33,968 nucleotides of DNA from an uncultured beta proteobacterium (GTDB lineage: Bacteria > Pseudomonadota > Gammaproteobacteria > Burkholderiales > Burkholderiaceae_C). Each line of letters opens with the position of its first letter. Position 1 is the stretch's first letter. A program made the position numbers and the translations under genes. This document shows positions 24,341 to 33,107 of this stretch, piece after piece. Under the pieces are notes generated by a model. The model was not told the origin of the DNA and searched no databases. It saw only the letters and a program-made list of their open reading frames with translations. The DNA lies in the NCBI GenBank assembly GCA_903845345.1, contig CAIMXF010000400.1, positions 1-33,968 of the forward strand, given 5' to 3'.

Positions 24341-25691
24341 TGCCGGCCATGCGCAGGAACCAGTGCGCGACCATCGCGACGAACGCGCGCCGCACCACCG
24401 CGAACCAGCCCTTGGCGTAGGGCGGCGCCAGCACCGCGCTGGAGGCCGCCATCGCGATCTCGAGTTCCTCCGACACCCGCCGCGCGAAAGGCGCATCGCA
24501 CACGACGACGTTGGCCTCGAGGTTGAGCAGCAGCGACAGCGGATCGATGTTGGAGCTGCCGAGCGTGGCCCAGTCGTCGTCGACGACGGCCGCCTTCGCG
24601 TGCAGGTAGGCCGGCGTGTACTCGAAGATCTGCACGCCCTTGGCCAGCAATTCCTCGTACAGCACGCGCGCGGCCACGCCCGCGATGCGGTAGTCGATCT
24701 TGCCCTGCAGCAGCAGCCGCACCTTCACGCCGCGCTCGGCGGCCGCGGCGAGCGCGTTGCGGAACCGGCGGTCGGGATAGAAGTACGGCGTCACCAGGTC
24801 GATGCGTTGGCGCGCGTGCTGGATCGCTTCCATGTAGACGCGCTCGATCGAGCGACGCTGGCGCAGGTTGTCGCGCACGACGAACGCGAGGCTGACCGGC
24901 GGCTGCTCCTTGGCCGGATTCGCGCGCTTGGGCCGCACGATGCGCAGCCGCGTGGCGAGCCGGCGCGCGCGCGCCATCGGCGCGGCGCTGCGCATCAGGC
25001 TGGCGAGCTCGTCGCGCCACACGCGCCCGAGCATCGCGCGCGTCCAGATCGCCTGCACCGACTGCTCCACCTCGGCCACCGCGGTGCCGCGGACGCGGCA
25101 GGCGAAGTCGAGCCTGGGCGCGTCGCTCCAGCCGTGGTGCAGGTCGTTGCGGTCGGCGATGAGATTGATGCCGCCGACGAAGGCCACCGCGCCGTCGACC
25201 ACGCACAGCTTCTGGTGCAGCCGGCGCGCCTGGCCGGGCTGGAAGTAGCTCCACCAGCGGTCGATCGGCCGGAACACCGCCAGCCCGACGCCCGCGGGCA
25301 CCATCCATTCGCGGATCGCCGCCAACGTGCCCTTCGAGCCGAAGCCGTCCACCACGACGCGCACCTGCACGCCGCGGCGCGCGGCCTCGGCCAGCAGCAG
25401 CGCGAGCGTCTGTGCGACGGCGTCGTCGTGGAAGATGTAGGTGGCCAGCCAGATCGTGTGGCGCGCCTGCGCGATCGCCGTGCCCATCGCGGGGAACAGG
25501 TCGTCGCCGCCGCGCAGCAGCTCGATCGCATGGCCGCCCTCGAACTTCGGCTTGATGCCGAGGCTCCAGGGCGCACGCGCGTTGGCGCGCGCGGCTTTCC
25601 GTTCCTGACGCTTGGCCCGAATGCGGATCTCCCTCTGATGCGGACTGGCCGGATCGCCGGCCACGCAGGCGCGGTCCGCGCCATCCGTCAA
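24324..25691 (-). CDS. clsB: Cardiolipin synthase-like phospholipase D protein
   Basis: The product is a phospholipase D-superfamily enzyme like E. coli ClsB (YbhO), which makes cardiolipin, and phosphatidylglycerol by transfer, at the inner membrane. Both HKD motifs are intact: His159/Lys161/Asp166 (LHQKLCVVDG) and His364/Lys366/Asp371 (LHAKAAVVDD), each followed by a G-S/G-N stretch. There are no N-terminal membrane helices, as in ClsB and unlike ClsA. The proposed start is TTG at 25691, overlapping the TGA of the upstream gene as TTGA; residues 1-40 are poorly conserved in look, so a later start is possible. It pairs with the YbhP-like gene, as in E. coli. Confidence 0.9.
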   Translation of the reverse strand: MTDGADRACVAGDPASPHQREIRIRAKRQERKAARANARAPWSLGIKPKFEGGHAIELLRGGDDLFPAMGTAIAQARHTIWLATYIFHDDAVAQTLALLLAEAARRGVQVRVVVDGFGSKGTLAAIREWMVPAGVGLAVFRPIDRWWSYFQPGQARRLHQKLCVVDGAVAFVGGINLIADRNDLHHGWSDAPRLDFACRVRGTAVAEVEQSVQAIWTRAMLGRVWRDELASLMRSAAPMARARRLATRLRIVRPKRANPAKEQPPVSLAFVVRDNLRQRRSIERVYMEAIQHARQRIDLVTPYFYPDRRFRNALAAAAERGVKVRLLLQGKIDYRIAGVAARVLYEELLAKGVQIFEYTPAYLHAKAAVVDDDWATLGSSNIDPLSLLLNLEANVVVCDAPFARRVSEELEIAMAASSAVLAPPYAKGWFAVVRRAFVAMVAHWFLRMAGINGRY

Positions 25692-26491
25692 TTTAGCTCA
25701 AGCTCGGCGACGTACGGCAGGTGGTCGGACATCCGCGCCCAGCCGCCGCCGCGCGGCACCATCGTCCCTTCGCAGCGGAAGCCGCGCATGTAGATCCGGT
25801 CCAGCGAGAAGACGGGCAGGCGCGACGGGAACGTCGGGCGCTTGGGCACCCGCGGATCCTTGGACAGCGCGCGCGTCAGTCCGGCGGCGGCCATGGGATG
25901 GTCGAGGCGCTCGCCCCAGTCGTTGAAATCGCCGGCCACGAGCACCGGCTCGTCGGGCGGCAGCTCCTTGCGGATGTATTCGCCCAGGCGCTGCGCCTGG
26001 CGCATGCGGCTGGAGTGCACCAGTCCGAAGTGGGCGACGATCGCGTGCACGGTGGTGCCGTTCCAGCTGACCGGCACGTACAGCAGGCCGCGCTGCTCGA
26101 AACGGTGGTCGGACACGTCGTGGTGCCCGACGTCGCCCAGCGGCCAGCGCGAGAGCAGCGCGTTGCCGTGCTCGCCGTGCTTGGTGAACGCGTTGGAGCG
26201 ATAGGCCGAGTTGTAGCCCTCGGGCGCCAGGAACTCGGCCTGGCCCTGGTCGGGCCAGCCCAGGATGGTCTGGTCGAAGCGCGCGGCGTCGCGCGTGTGG
26301 TGCAGGCGCACTTCCTGCAGGAAGACGAGGTCGGCATCGAGCGCCTCGACGCCCAGCACCAGGTTGTGGATCTCCAGCCGCTTCGCCGCGCCCAGGCCGC
26401 GCACGCCCTTGTGGATGTTGTAGGTGGCCACACGCAGCCGCGTGGAGGCGGTGGCTGTCTGGGGAGGCAGGACGGTGAAGTCCGACGTCAT
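25688..26491 (-). CDS. Endonuclease/exonuclease/phosphatase family protein, YbhP-like
   Basis: A 267-residue member of the EEP fold. Signature residues are in RVATYNIHKG (Asn25), LVFLQEVR (Glu60), VAHFGL, VAGDFNDW and MSDHLPYVA near the C-terminus, covering the metal site and catalytic His/Asp. Many members act on nucleic acids or phosphoesters; YbhP itself has no defined substrate. The adjacent phospholipase D gene suggests a role in phospholipid metabolism, which is inference. The ATG at 26491 was chosen; the open frame extends 30 codons further without a better ribosome site. Confidence 0.88.
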   Translation of the reverse strand: MTSDFTVLPPQTATASTRLRVATYNIHKGVRGLGAAKRLEIHNLVLGVEALDADLVFLQEVRLHHTRDAARFDQTILGWPDQGQAEFLAPEGYNSAYRSNAFTKHGEHGNALLSRWPLGDVGHHDVSDHRFEQRGLLYVPVSWNGTTVHAIVAHFGLVHSSRMRQAQRLGEYIRKELPPDEPVLVAGDFNDWGERLDHPMAAAGLTRALSKDPRVPKRPTFPSRLPVFSLDRIYMRGFRCEGTMVPRGGGWARMSDHLPYVAELELN

Positions 26492-26634
26492 GGTCGTCAC
26501 GGCAGGATGTTCACGCGGCAAGGCGTGCGAAAGGGTGGACGAAATCCGCGAAACAGGTCTCGCGGGAGATCCACTGGGCAATCCTCATGCCGTTGCATCA
26601 TGCCACCGGCCGCGCCGGAAAACGATGACGGTGG

Positions 26635-27126
26635 TCAGGCCCGTTCGGCCAACCACCGCGGCAGGTGCAGGATCGCCTCGGCGTTGGACGGCGAGAAGCA
26701 CGCATCGGCGGCCTCGCGCCAGGGCAGCCACCGCAGCGCCACGTGCTCGCGCGGCTCCAGCACCACCGGGGTGCCGGCGGGCACCTCCAGCGCGAACACG
26801 TGTTCGGTGTTGTGCGTGACCCCGGGCGCGTAGCGCGCGCGCCAGCGCGGGTAGATCTCGTAGACGTTGACCAGCCCGCAGTCGCGCAGCGCCGACAGCG
26901 GCACCGCAGCGGTGCCGATGGCGATGGCTGTCTCCTCGCGCACCTCGCGCACGCAGGTCTCGACCAGCGATTCCCCGGGCGTGTCCTTCGACCCGGTGAC
27001 GCTCTGCCAGTAGCCCGGCGCGTCGGCGCGCTCGATCAGCAGCACCTCCAGCTGCGGCGTGTGGATGACGACGAGGACGGACTCGGGGATCTTGGGCGGA
27101 CGGGTGTCGGGCGACGTGGGACTCAT
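26635..27126 (-). CDS. nudB: Dihydroneopterin triphosphate diphosphatase
   Basis: This 163-residue Nudix hydrolase removes diphosphate from dihydroneopterin triphosphate, an early folate step. Features are PESVLVVIHT, YWQSVTGSKD, and the Nudix box from Gly45 to Thr66 with REVREET; it is one residue longer than the consensus between Gly and the first Glu, as is usual in beta-proteobacterial NudB. The TEHVFAL stretch also fits NudB. The gene is usually close to aspS in this lineage as I recall; here other genes separate them. The start lacks a strong Shine-Dalgarno. Confidence 0.9.
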   Translation of the reverse strand: MSPTSPDTRPPKIPESVLVVIHTPQLEVLLIERADAPGYWQSVTGSKDTPGESLVETCVREVREETAIAIGTAAVPLSALRDCGLVNVYEIYPRWRARYAPGVTHNTEHVFALEVPAGTPVVLEPREHVALRWLPWREAADACFSPSNAEAILHLPRWLAERA

Positions 27127-27202
27127 GCCCGCATGCTAGCGCGGACGGCGTCGATGCGGCCCGGACCAGGCCCGCAGCGACCGCGCGCGCATGCGGACGG
27201 CG

Positions 27203-29410
27203 TCAGTACGCGAACGTGGCCGACGCCACGAACGTGCGCGGTGCGCCCACGGTCAGGTAGCCCTGGCCCGGGTAGCCGCCGGCCGAGGCCCAGTAGTTGC
27301 GGCCGGTGAGGTTGTCCACGCCCGCGCGCAGCGTGACCGCGTGCGCGGAGACGTCGAACGTGTAGCGGCCGCCGATGTCCAGGCGCGTCCACGCCGGCAC
27401 CCCCTCGGTGTTGGCCGAATCGGCGAACTGCTTCGCCGTGTGCACGCCGCGCACGTTCAGCGCCAGGCCTTCGACGCCCGGCACGTCGAAGTCGACGCCG
27501 GCGTTGTACTGCGACCTCGGCGAACCGATGACCTCGTGGCCCTGCAGCCGGGCGTCGAGGAAGCTCGCGCCGGCCAGCACGCGCACGCCCGGCATCGCCT
27601 CGCCGTAGACCGAGATCTCGGCGCCGCGGTTGCGCTGCTTGCTGAGCAGCTCGAACGTGGCGCCGTCGAGGCCGTAGTTGGGCCTGGTCGACGTGAACAC
27701 GCTCACCGTGCCGCCGTAGCGGCCGGTGTCGACCTTCACGCCGATCTCGCCCTGGCGCGTCTGGTAGGGCTTGAACGCCTGGCCGCCGTTGGTCACGTCG
27801 TGCTGCACCAACGCGCTGTCGACATAGGTCAGCGGCGCGACGTCGCCGGCCACCAGGCCCTCGATGTACGTGCCGAACAACGACACCTGCCTGTCCAGCC
27901 TGTAGACGAGTCCGGCCACCGGCGTGACGCGGGCATCCCTGCTGGCGGGCGTCGACACCGCGCCGGTGCCGTAGTCGAAGCTCGTGGTCTCGATTTGCTG
28001 GCGCCGCGCGCCCAGCGTCAGCAGCACGCGGTCGCTCGCGAACGACAGCGTGTCGGCCAGCGCCTCGCTGGACGTGAGCACGCGCAGCGTCGTCAGCGGA
28101 TGCGCGAGCTGGCTGCCGCCGGTGTCGTCGGTCTCGTCGGGGATCGCGACGAGCGTCGTGTCGTATAGCGTGCCGGCCGGCACGCCGCTGAAGTCAGAGA
28201 ACGCGAACGCGTTCTTCGACACCGACTGGTACGCGCCGTACGAGCCGACGATGGTGTGCCTGACCGGGCCGGTGTCGACCGTGGCGCGCAGGCCGATCTC
28301 GCCGGTGCGGATCGAGTCCTTGCGCGTGTTGGCCGAGCCGTACAGCGTCTGCGCGCCGGTCGCGGCGTCGATGGTCACGGCCTCGAGCTGGTTGTCCTCG
28401 CGGCCGTCGCGGAAGCCGCCCGCGGCCCAGGCGGTCACGTCGGGCCGCACGTCGACTTCCGCGCGCAGCGTGCCGAAGCCGTCGCGCTCGTGCGAATACG
28501 ACCAGGGCTGCGCGATCTGCCTTTTCGCGTCGGGCGCCGCGGGCACGCCGCCGAACACGTTGATGTTGGGCGTGGCCGCGGCGATGCGGTGGTCCTGCGT
28601 GCCGACGTCGGCCGACACCCGGATGCCGCCGACGTGGAAGTCGGCGCCCAGCAGCGCGGCGTCCAGCTGGTCCTTCTCGCCGTCGACCTCGGTCGAGCCT
28701 TCGCGGTGCACGACGTTCGCGCGCAGGCCCAGGGTCTTCTGCTCGCCGAAGCGGCGGCCCACGTCGATGGCCTCGGACACCTGCCCGCCGTCCACGCCCA
28801 CCGTGATCTCCGCCTGCGGCGCGTCGGCCGCGCGCTTCGGGCTCACGTTGATGGCGCCGCCCAGGCCGCTGCCGCCCGGCGCCGCGCCGTTGAGGAACGC
28901 GCTCGCGCCGCGCAGCACCTCGACGCGCTCGACCAGTTCCGCCGCCAGGTACTGGCGCGGCAGCAGGCCGTACAGGCCGTTGTACGAGATGTCGTCGGAA
29001 TAGACGACCAGCCCGCGCACCATGTACGCCTGCTGGAAGTTGCCGAAGCCGCGGGTCACGCGCACGGCGGCGTCGTTCTGCAGCACGTCGGCGAGGCTGG
29101 CGGCCTGCTGGTCCTGGATCAGCTTGGACGTGTAGTTGGTGATCGTGAACGGCGTGTCCATCACGTCCTGGCTGCCCAGCAGGCCGACGCGGCCGCCGCG
29201 CGCCACCTGGCCACCCGCGTACGGCGCCCTCAGGCCGCCGGCCGAGGCATCTGCGCTGGCGCGGACGACGACTTCCTGCGTCTCGGCCCCACTGGCCGCG
29301 CTGGCCGGCACGGCCGCGGCCGCGGCCCGCGCCTGCGCGTGCGCCTGGGACGCCGCGAGGACGGCGATGGCGGCCGACAGGACGCTGCGGCGGAAGGCAA
29401 GGTGATGCAT
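27203..29410 (-). CDS. TonB-dependent siderophore receptor
   Basis: A 735-residue outer-membrane receptor with a Sec signal peptide (cleavage near AHA, about residue 25), a TonB-box region around TQEVVVRAS, and a plug domain with DVMDTPFTITNY, SLADVLQNDAAVRV, YMVRGL and VERVEVLRGASAFLNG. The remainder is a 22-strand barrel ending in GAPRTFVASATFAY with a terminal aromatic residue. It belongs to the FcuA/FhuE-like hydroxamate receptor side of the family, judging by the plug motifs; the ligand is not proved. No siderophore biosynthesis, FecIR or TonB genes flank it. A weak match to an iron-box sequence (GAGAAGAATCGCATC, minus strand) lies about 35 nt before the start and is not convincing. Confidence 0.92.
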   Translation of the reverse strand: MHHLAFRRSVLSAAIAVLAASQAHAQARAAAAAVPASAASGAETQEVVVRASADASAGGLRAPYAGGQVARGGRVGLLGSQDVMDTPFTITNYTSKLIQDQQAASLADVLQNDAAVRVTRGFGNFQQAYMVRGLVVYSDDISYNGLYGLLPRQYLAAELVERVEVLRGASAFLNGAAPGGSGLGGAINVSPKRAADAPQAEITVGVDGGQVSEAIDVGRRFGEQKTLGLRANVVHREGSTEVDGEKDQLDAALLGADFHVGGIRVSADVGTQDHRIAAATPNINVFGGVPAAPDAKRQIAQPWSYSHERDGFGTLRAEVDVRPDVTAWAAGGFRDGREDNQLEAVTIDAATGAQTLYGSANTRKDSIRTGEIGLRATVDTGPVRHTIVGSYGAYQSVSKNAFAFSDFSGVPAGTLYDTTLVAIPDETDDTGGSQLAHPLTTLRVLTSSEALADTLSFASDRVLLTLGARRQQIETTSFDYGTGAVSTPASRDARVTPVAGLVYRLDRQVSLFGTYIEGLVAGDVAPLTYVDSALVQHDVTNGGQAFKPYQTRQGEIGVKVDTGRYGGTVSVFTSTRPNYGLDGATFELLSKQRNRGAEISVYGEAMPGVRVLAGASFLDARLQGHEVIGSPRSQYNAGVDFDVPGVEGLALNVRGVHTAKQFADSANTEGVPAWTRLDIGGRYTFDVSAHAVTLRAGVDNLTGRNYWASAGGYPGQGYLTVGAPRTFVASATFAY

Positions 29411-29476
29411 GGGGATCCCGGACAAGGTCTTGTTGCGGATGCGATTCTTCTCGTTCCGTCATCGACGCCACCCGGC

Positions 29477-29513
29477 ATTGGCCCCACCGGGCGATGACGC
29501 GAACCGGGCCAAT
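29477..29513. repeat. Inverted repeat between the receptor and the CcmI-like gene
   Basis: ATTGGCCC at 29477-29484 faces GGGCCAAT at 29506-29513, 21 nt apart. It lies in the 183-nt divergent region and could be an operator for either gene. Its sequence does not match an iron-regulator box. Confidence 0.4.
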
Positions 29514-29593
29514 CGCATGCGGCGGCCAGTCCGGACGCGTCCGGCCTCTGGCGTCGACCTGCGAAAATGGCGGATCCACAGTTTCCCAGAGCC

Positions 29594-30436
29594 ATGAATC
29601 CTCAAGTCGAAGCCATCCAGGCCAAGTTGCGTCAGATCGACGATTACCAGGGCAAGGGCCTGCTCCGCGCCGACGAGGCCGAAGCCCAACGCGCCGCGCT
29701 GATGAAGCGGATGATGCAACTGCTGGTGCCCGACACCCCCGCGCCGAAGCTGCCGCTGCGCGTGCACGCCTGGAGCGCCGTGGCGATGCTGGTGCTGGTG
29801 GGCAGCTTCACGGCCTACCTGATCTCGGGCCACGCGGGCCTGCGCGCGCGCAGCGAGGAGATCCTCGCGCAGGGCCGCATCGCCGCGGCCCAGGACGCGC
29901 AGAACCGCAAGGAACGGATGGAACGCATCCGGCGCGGCGAGTCGCTGGCGCCGGATCAGTTCGGTCGCTTTCCGAACGAACTCTCCCCCGCCTCCGGGGC
30001 GGGCATGGCGCCGGCGTCGGCTGCAGTCATCGGTTCGGCTGGCGCAACCTCCGGCAGGACCGCCGCGAGCGCGCCTGCCGAAGCCGTCGCGCCGCTGCTG
30101 TCCGGCCGCATCGTGCTCGACCCGAAGTTCGAGGGCCGCGTGGCGTCCGACGACACCGTGTTCGTCACCGTGCGCACGCCCGACGACCCGGACGGTCTGC
30201 CGCTGGCGCAGGTCCGCGTCGAGGTCAGCAACCTGCCGTTCGACTTCAACGTCGGCACGCGCGAGATGATCGGCTCGCCGGATCGCTTCCTGCATGCCGA
30301 CAAGGTGGTCGTGTCGGCGCGCATCTCGAAGAGCGGCAGCGGCCGCGTGAGGCCGGGCGATCTCGTCGGCCAGTCGGCGGCGGTGCAGCCGTGGGCCAAC
30401 GACGTGCGGTTCGCGATCGACAAGGAAGTGCGCTGA
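29594..30436 (+). CDS. CcmI/CcmH-like cytochrome c biogenesis protein lacking TPR repeats
   Basis: A 280-residue protein. Residues 1-45 resemble the cytoplasmic helical start of CcmI (KLRQIDDYQGKGLLRADEAE), one membrane helix follows at about 58-77, and a charged Arg/Glu stretch and an Ala/Ser linker lead to a C-terminal domain (170-280). That domain has the CcmI C-terminal motifs: LSGRIVLDPKFEG, DDTVFVTVRTPDD, LPLAQVRVEVSNLPFDF and VVSARISKSGSGRVRPGDLVG. Standard CcmI has TPR repeats between membrane anchor and this domain; none are seen. No ccm genes are adjacent. The ATG at 29567 is an alternative start. It may be a chaperone-like or redundant paralogue of CcmI. Confidence 0.82.
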   Translation: MNPQVEAIQAKLRQIDDYQGKGLLRADEAEAQRAALMKRMMQLLVPDTPAPKLPLRVHAWSAVAMLVLVGSFTAYLISGHAGLRARSEEILAQGRIAAAQDAQNRKERMERIRRGESLAPDQFGRFPNELSPASGAGMAPASAAVIGSAGATSGRTAASAPAEAVAPLLSGRIVLDPKFEGRVASDDTVFVTVRTPDDPDGLPLAQVRVEVSNLPFDFNVGTREMIGSPDRFLHADKVVVSARISKSGSGRVRPGDLVGQSAAVQPWANDVRFAIDKEVR

Positions 30437-30561
30437 GGTCGGCCAGTCCGCTCCATCGCCCGGATTCGCACGATCGGCGCCACGACCGTGTCGAGGCACG
30501 GCTGCCTGCGAGATGATGCCGGCTCGAAGCGCATGGACGAACGACAGCTAAGAGGTACCCG

Positions 30562-30930
30562 TCAAAGTCGTTTCCACTCTTCGACCACCACCTGAAAGCG
30601 ATCCTCGTAAAGGACCTTTCCCGGATTTTCGGATCTCAGCATCCGGACGAGAAGACCATGCGACTCGAGCAACACGGCCAGCATGCGCATTTGTTTGATC
30701 GCGTCGGTTGCCGTGTCCTTGAACCAACACACTGCGTCGCGAGACCAGCCAGCGGTGGAGAACGGTGGACATGGAAGGCGTTCGTTCAACCAGTCGTACG
30801 TCGCTTCCAGCAGCTCGATTTCGTACGCGGCCAGCTCACCGCCGTCTCGAAGCATTCTGGCTTCTGTGACGAGACCCGTGAGAAGCCGGTGGGTCTCGTC
30901 CTCACCACCAACGACAAAGCGAATGAACAT
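30562..30930 (-). CDS. Hypothetical protein of lower GC content
   Basis: A 122-residue acidic protein with the start at ATG 30930 and GGAAGG about 9 nt upstream. Conserved-looking stretches are MFIRFVVGGED, LLEATYDWLNERLPCPPFS, WSRDAVCWFKD and YEDRFQVVVEEWKRL. Small proteins of this type occur in scattered phyla, as far as I recall, and have no function. The GC content is about 53-55%, against about 70% around it, pointing to acquisition from elsewhere. No partner gene such as a toxin, antitoxin or recombinase is adjacent. A missing neighbour downstream is possible but nothing is visible. Confidence 0.75.
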   Translation of the reverse strand: MFIRFVVGGEDETHRLLTGLVTEARMLRDGGELAAYEIELLEATYDWLNERLPCPPFSTAGWSRDAVCWFKDTATDAIKQMRMLAVLLESHGLLVRMLRSENPGKVLYEDRFQVVVEEWKRL

Positions 30931-31089
30931 CGGCCTGCCTTCCGTAGAACCGGTGCGTAGTAGACCATTGTGTCGACATCGGCCAGGCGGTGAAAGACAG
31001 GTACCGGGCTCGAGGTCGACGCGTCGAACGACGGCTCCGGGTCGCTAGCCCGCACTCGGGCAGCCACCCGCCGCCTCGAGACCCCCAGC

Positions 31090-31126
31090 AAAAAGCCCGC
31101 AAGCTCGCCGTGGCGATCTTGCGGGC
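31090..31126 (-). terminator. Rho-independent terminator of aspS
   Basis: On the minus strand, GCCCGCAAG pairs with CTTGCGGGC (9-bp perfect stem, 14-nt loop) and is followed by five T. It lies about 40 nt after the aspS stop codon. This is the clearest terminator in the window. Confidence 0.9.
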
Positions 31127-31166
31127 CTCGAACCGGCACGCCGCCGGCCAGGTCAGCGACCGGCGA

Positions 31167-32963
31167 TCAGGCCGCCGGCGTCACCGCCAGGTTGCGCAGG
31201 CGGATGTGCAGTTCGCGCAGCTGCTTCTCGTCGACCGCGCTCGGCGCGCCGGTGAGCAGGTCCTGGGCGCGCTGTGTCTTCGGGAATGCGATCACGTCGC
31301 GGATCGACTCGGCGCCGGTCATCATCGTGACGATGCGGTCGAGGCCGAAGGCCAGGCCGCCGTGCGGCGGGGCGCCGTACTGCAGCGCATCGAGCAGGAA
31401 GCCGAACTTGACCCTGGCTTCTTCCGGCCCGATGTTGAGCGCGCGGAACACCTTGCTCTGCACCTCGGCGCGGTGGATACGCACCGAGCCGCCGCCCAGT
31501 TCCCAGCCGTTCAGGACCATGTCGTAGGCCTTGGCGATGCAGGCGCCCGGGTCGGTGTCCATCAGGTCCTCGTGGCCGTCCTTCGGCGCGGTGAACGGAT
31601 GATGCACGGCGTTCCAGCGGCCTTCCTCGTCGTCGCGCTCGAACATCGGGAAGTCGACGACCCACAGCGGCGCCCACTTGTCCTCGAACAGGCCGTTGGC
31701 CTTGCCGAAATCGGAGTGGCCGACCTTCAAGCGCAGCGCGCCCATCGCGTCGTTGACGATCTTGGCCTTGTCGGCGCCGAAGAAGATCAGGTCGCCGTTG
31801 GCGGCGCCGGTGCGCGCCAGGATCTCGGCGATCGCCTTGTCGTGCAGGTTCTTGACGATGGGCGACTGCAGGCCTTCGCGGCCCTTGGTCACGTCGTTGA
31901 CCTTGATCCAGGCCAGGCCCTTCGCGCCGTAGATCTTCACGACCTCGGTGTACGCGTCGATCTCGCCGCGGCTGATCTCGGCGCCGCCCTTGACGCGCAG
32001 CGCCACGACACGGCCGCCGGCCATGGTCGCGGCCGACGAGAACACCTTGAAGTCGACGTCGCCCATGACGTCGGTCAGCTCGGTGAACTCCATGTTGATG
32101 CGCAGGTCGGGCTTGTCCGAGCCGTAAAGGCGCATCGCGTCCTGGTAGGTCATCACCGGGTACTGGCCGAGCTCGACGCCGATGGCGTTCTTGAACACCG
32201 AGCGGATCATGCCTTCGAACATGTCGCGGATCTCGACCTCGGTCAGGAACGAGGTCTCGATGTCGATCTGCGTGAACTCGGGCTGGCGGTCGGCGCGCAG
32301 GTCCTCGTCGCGGAAGCACTTGGTGATCTGGTAGTAGCGGTCGAAGCCGGCCACCATCAGCAGCTGCTTGAACAGCTGCGGCGACTGCGGCAGCGCGAAG
32401 AAGTGGCCGTCGTGCACGCGGCTGGGCACCAGGTAGTCGCGCGCGCCTTCGGGCGTGCTCTTGGTCAGCATCGGGGTCTCGATGTCGACGAAGCCCTGCT
32501 TGTCGAGGAACTGGCGCACTTCCATCGCGACGCGGTAGCGCAGCATCAGGTTCTTCTGCATCTGCGGGCGACGCAGGTCCAGCACGCGGTGCGTGAGGCG
32601 CGTGGTCTCCGACAGGTTCTCGTCGTCGAGCTGGAACGGCGGCGTGACGCTGGGGTTCAGCACTTCGAGCTCGGTGCAGGCGATCTCGATCGTGCCGCTG
32701 GCCATGTTGGCGTTGACGGCCTCGGGGGCGCGCGCGCGCACGACGCCCACGACCTTCAGGCAGAACTCGTTGCGCACGCTCTCGGCGACGGTGAAGCTCT
32801 CGCCCAGGTCCTGGTCGCAGACGATCTGCACGATGCCTTCGCGGTCGCGCAGGTCGATGAAGATCAGCTTGCCGTGGTCGCGGCGGCGATGCGCCCAACC
32901 CATCAGCGTGACGGTCTGGCCCATCAGCTTGTCGCTGACCAGGCCGCAGTAAGTGGTTCTCAT
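31167..32963 (-). CDS. aspS: Aspartyl-tRNA synthetase
   Basis: The enzyme charges tRNA-Asp with aspartate, and in organisms without AsnRS also tRNA-Asn. It has 598 residues, the usual bacterial length. An N-terminal OB-fold anticodon domain (to about 105) opens [18 protein letters not shown] and includes [19 protein letters not shown]. The class II core has motif 2 ([19 protein letters not shown]) and motif 3 ([14 protein letters not shown]), with a GAD-type insertion between them. The ATG at 32963 follows GGAG by 8 nt; upstream in-frame codons are unlikely. It sits downstream of DUF502 and fmdB on the same strand and ends at the terminator at 31090-31126. Confidence 0.97.
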   Translation of the reverse strand: MRTTYCGLVSDKLMGQTVTLMGWAHRRRDHGKLIFIDLRDREGIVQIVCDQDLGESFTVAESVRNEFCLKVVGVVRARAPEAVNANMASGTIEIACTELEVLNPSVTPPFQLDDENLSETTRLTHRVLDLRRPQMQKNLMLRYRVAMEVRQFLDKQGFVDIETPMLTKSTPEGARDYLVPSRVHDGHFFALPQSPQLFKQLLMVAGFDRYYQITKCFRDEDLRADRQPEFTQIDIETSFLTEVEIRDMFEGMIRSVFKNAIGVELGQYPVMTYQDAMRLYGSDKPDLRINMEFTELTDVMGDVDFKVFSSAATMAGGRVVALRVKGGAEISRGEIDAYTEVVKIYGAKGLAWIKVNDVTKGREGLQSPIVKNLHDKAIAEILARTGAANGDLIFFGADKAKIVNDAMGALRLKVGHSDFGKANGLFEDKWAPLWVVDFPMFERDDEEGRWNAVHHPFTAPKDGHEDLMDTDPGACIAKAYDMVLNGWELGGGSVRIHRAEVQSKVFRALNIGPEEARVKFGFLLDALQYGAPPHGGLAFGLDRIVTMMTGAESIRDVIAFPKTQRAQDLLTGAPSAVDEKQLRELHIRLRNLAVTPAA

Positions 32964-33006
32964 GGCAGTACTCCGTTTATCGGTACGGTTTTGTTCGGAT
33001 GCCCGA

Positions 33007-33025
33007 CGCGCCGCGTGGCGGCGCG
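33007..33025. other. Perfect 8-bp hairpin upstream of aspS
   Basis: CGCGCCGC and GCGGCGCG face each other across a 3-nt GTG loop, 43 nt before the aspS ATG. No T tract follows on either strand. It may be a leader hairpin of the aspS transcript. Confidence 0.4.
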
Positions 33026-33078
33026 CCGGCAGATCTGTTGGATAGGTGCAGGCCGGAGGCGGGGGATCACCCTCAGGA

Positions 33079-33107
33079 CTGAACGCCGATGGCCTCGGGG
33101 CGTTCAG
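33079..33107. other. Hairpin over the DUF502 stop codon
   Basis: CTGAACGCC pairs with GGCGTTCAG (9 bp, 11-nt loop) and includes the DUF502 stop codon. No T run follows in the direction of transcription, so attenuation between DUF502 and aspS is possible but not shown. Confidence 0.4.

Noticed and set aside
29425-29460. Possible Fur box before the siderophore receptor
   Set aside because: GAGAAGAATCGCATC matches the consensus too poorly, and no second hexamer fits.
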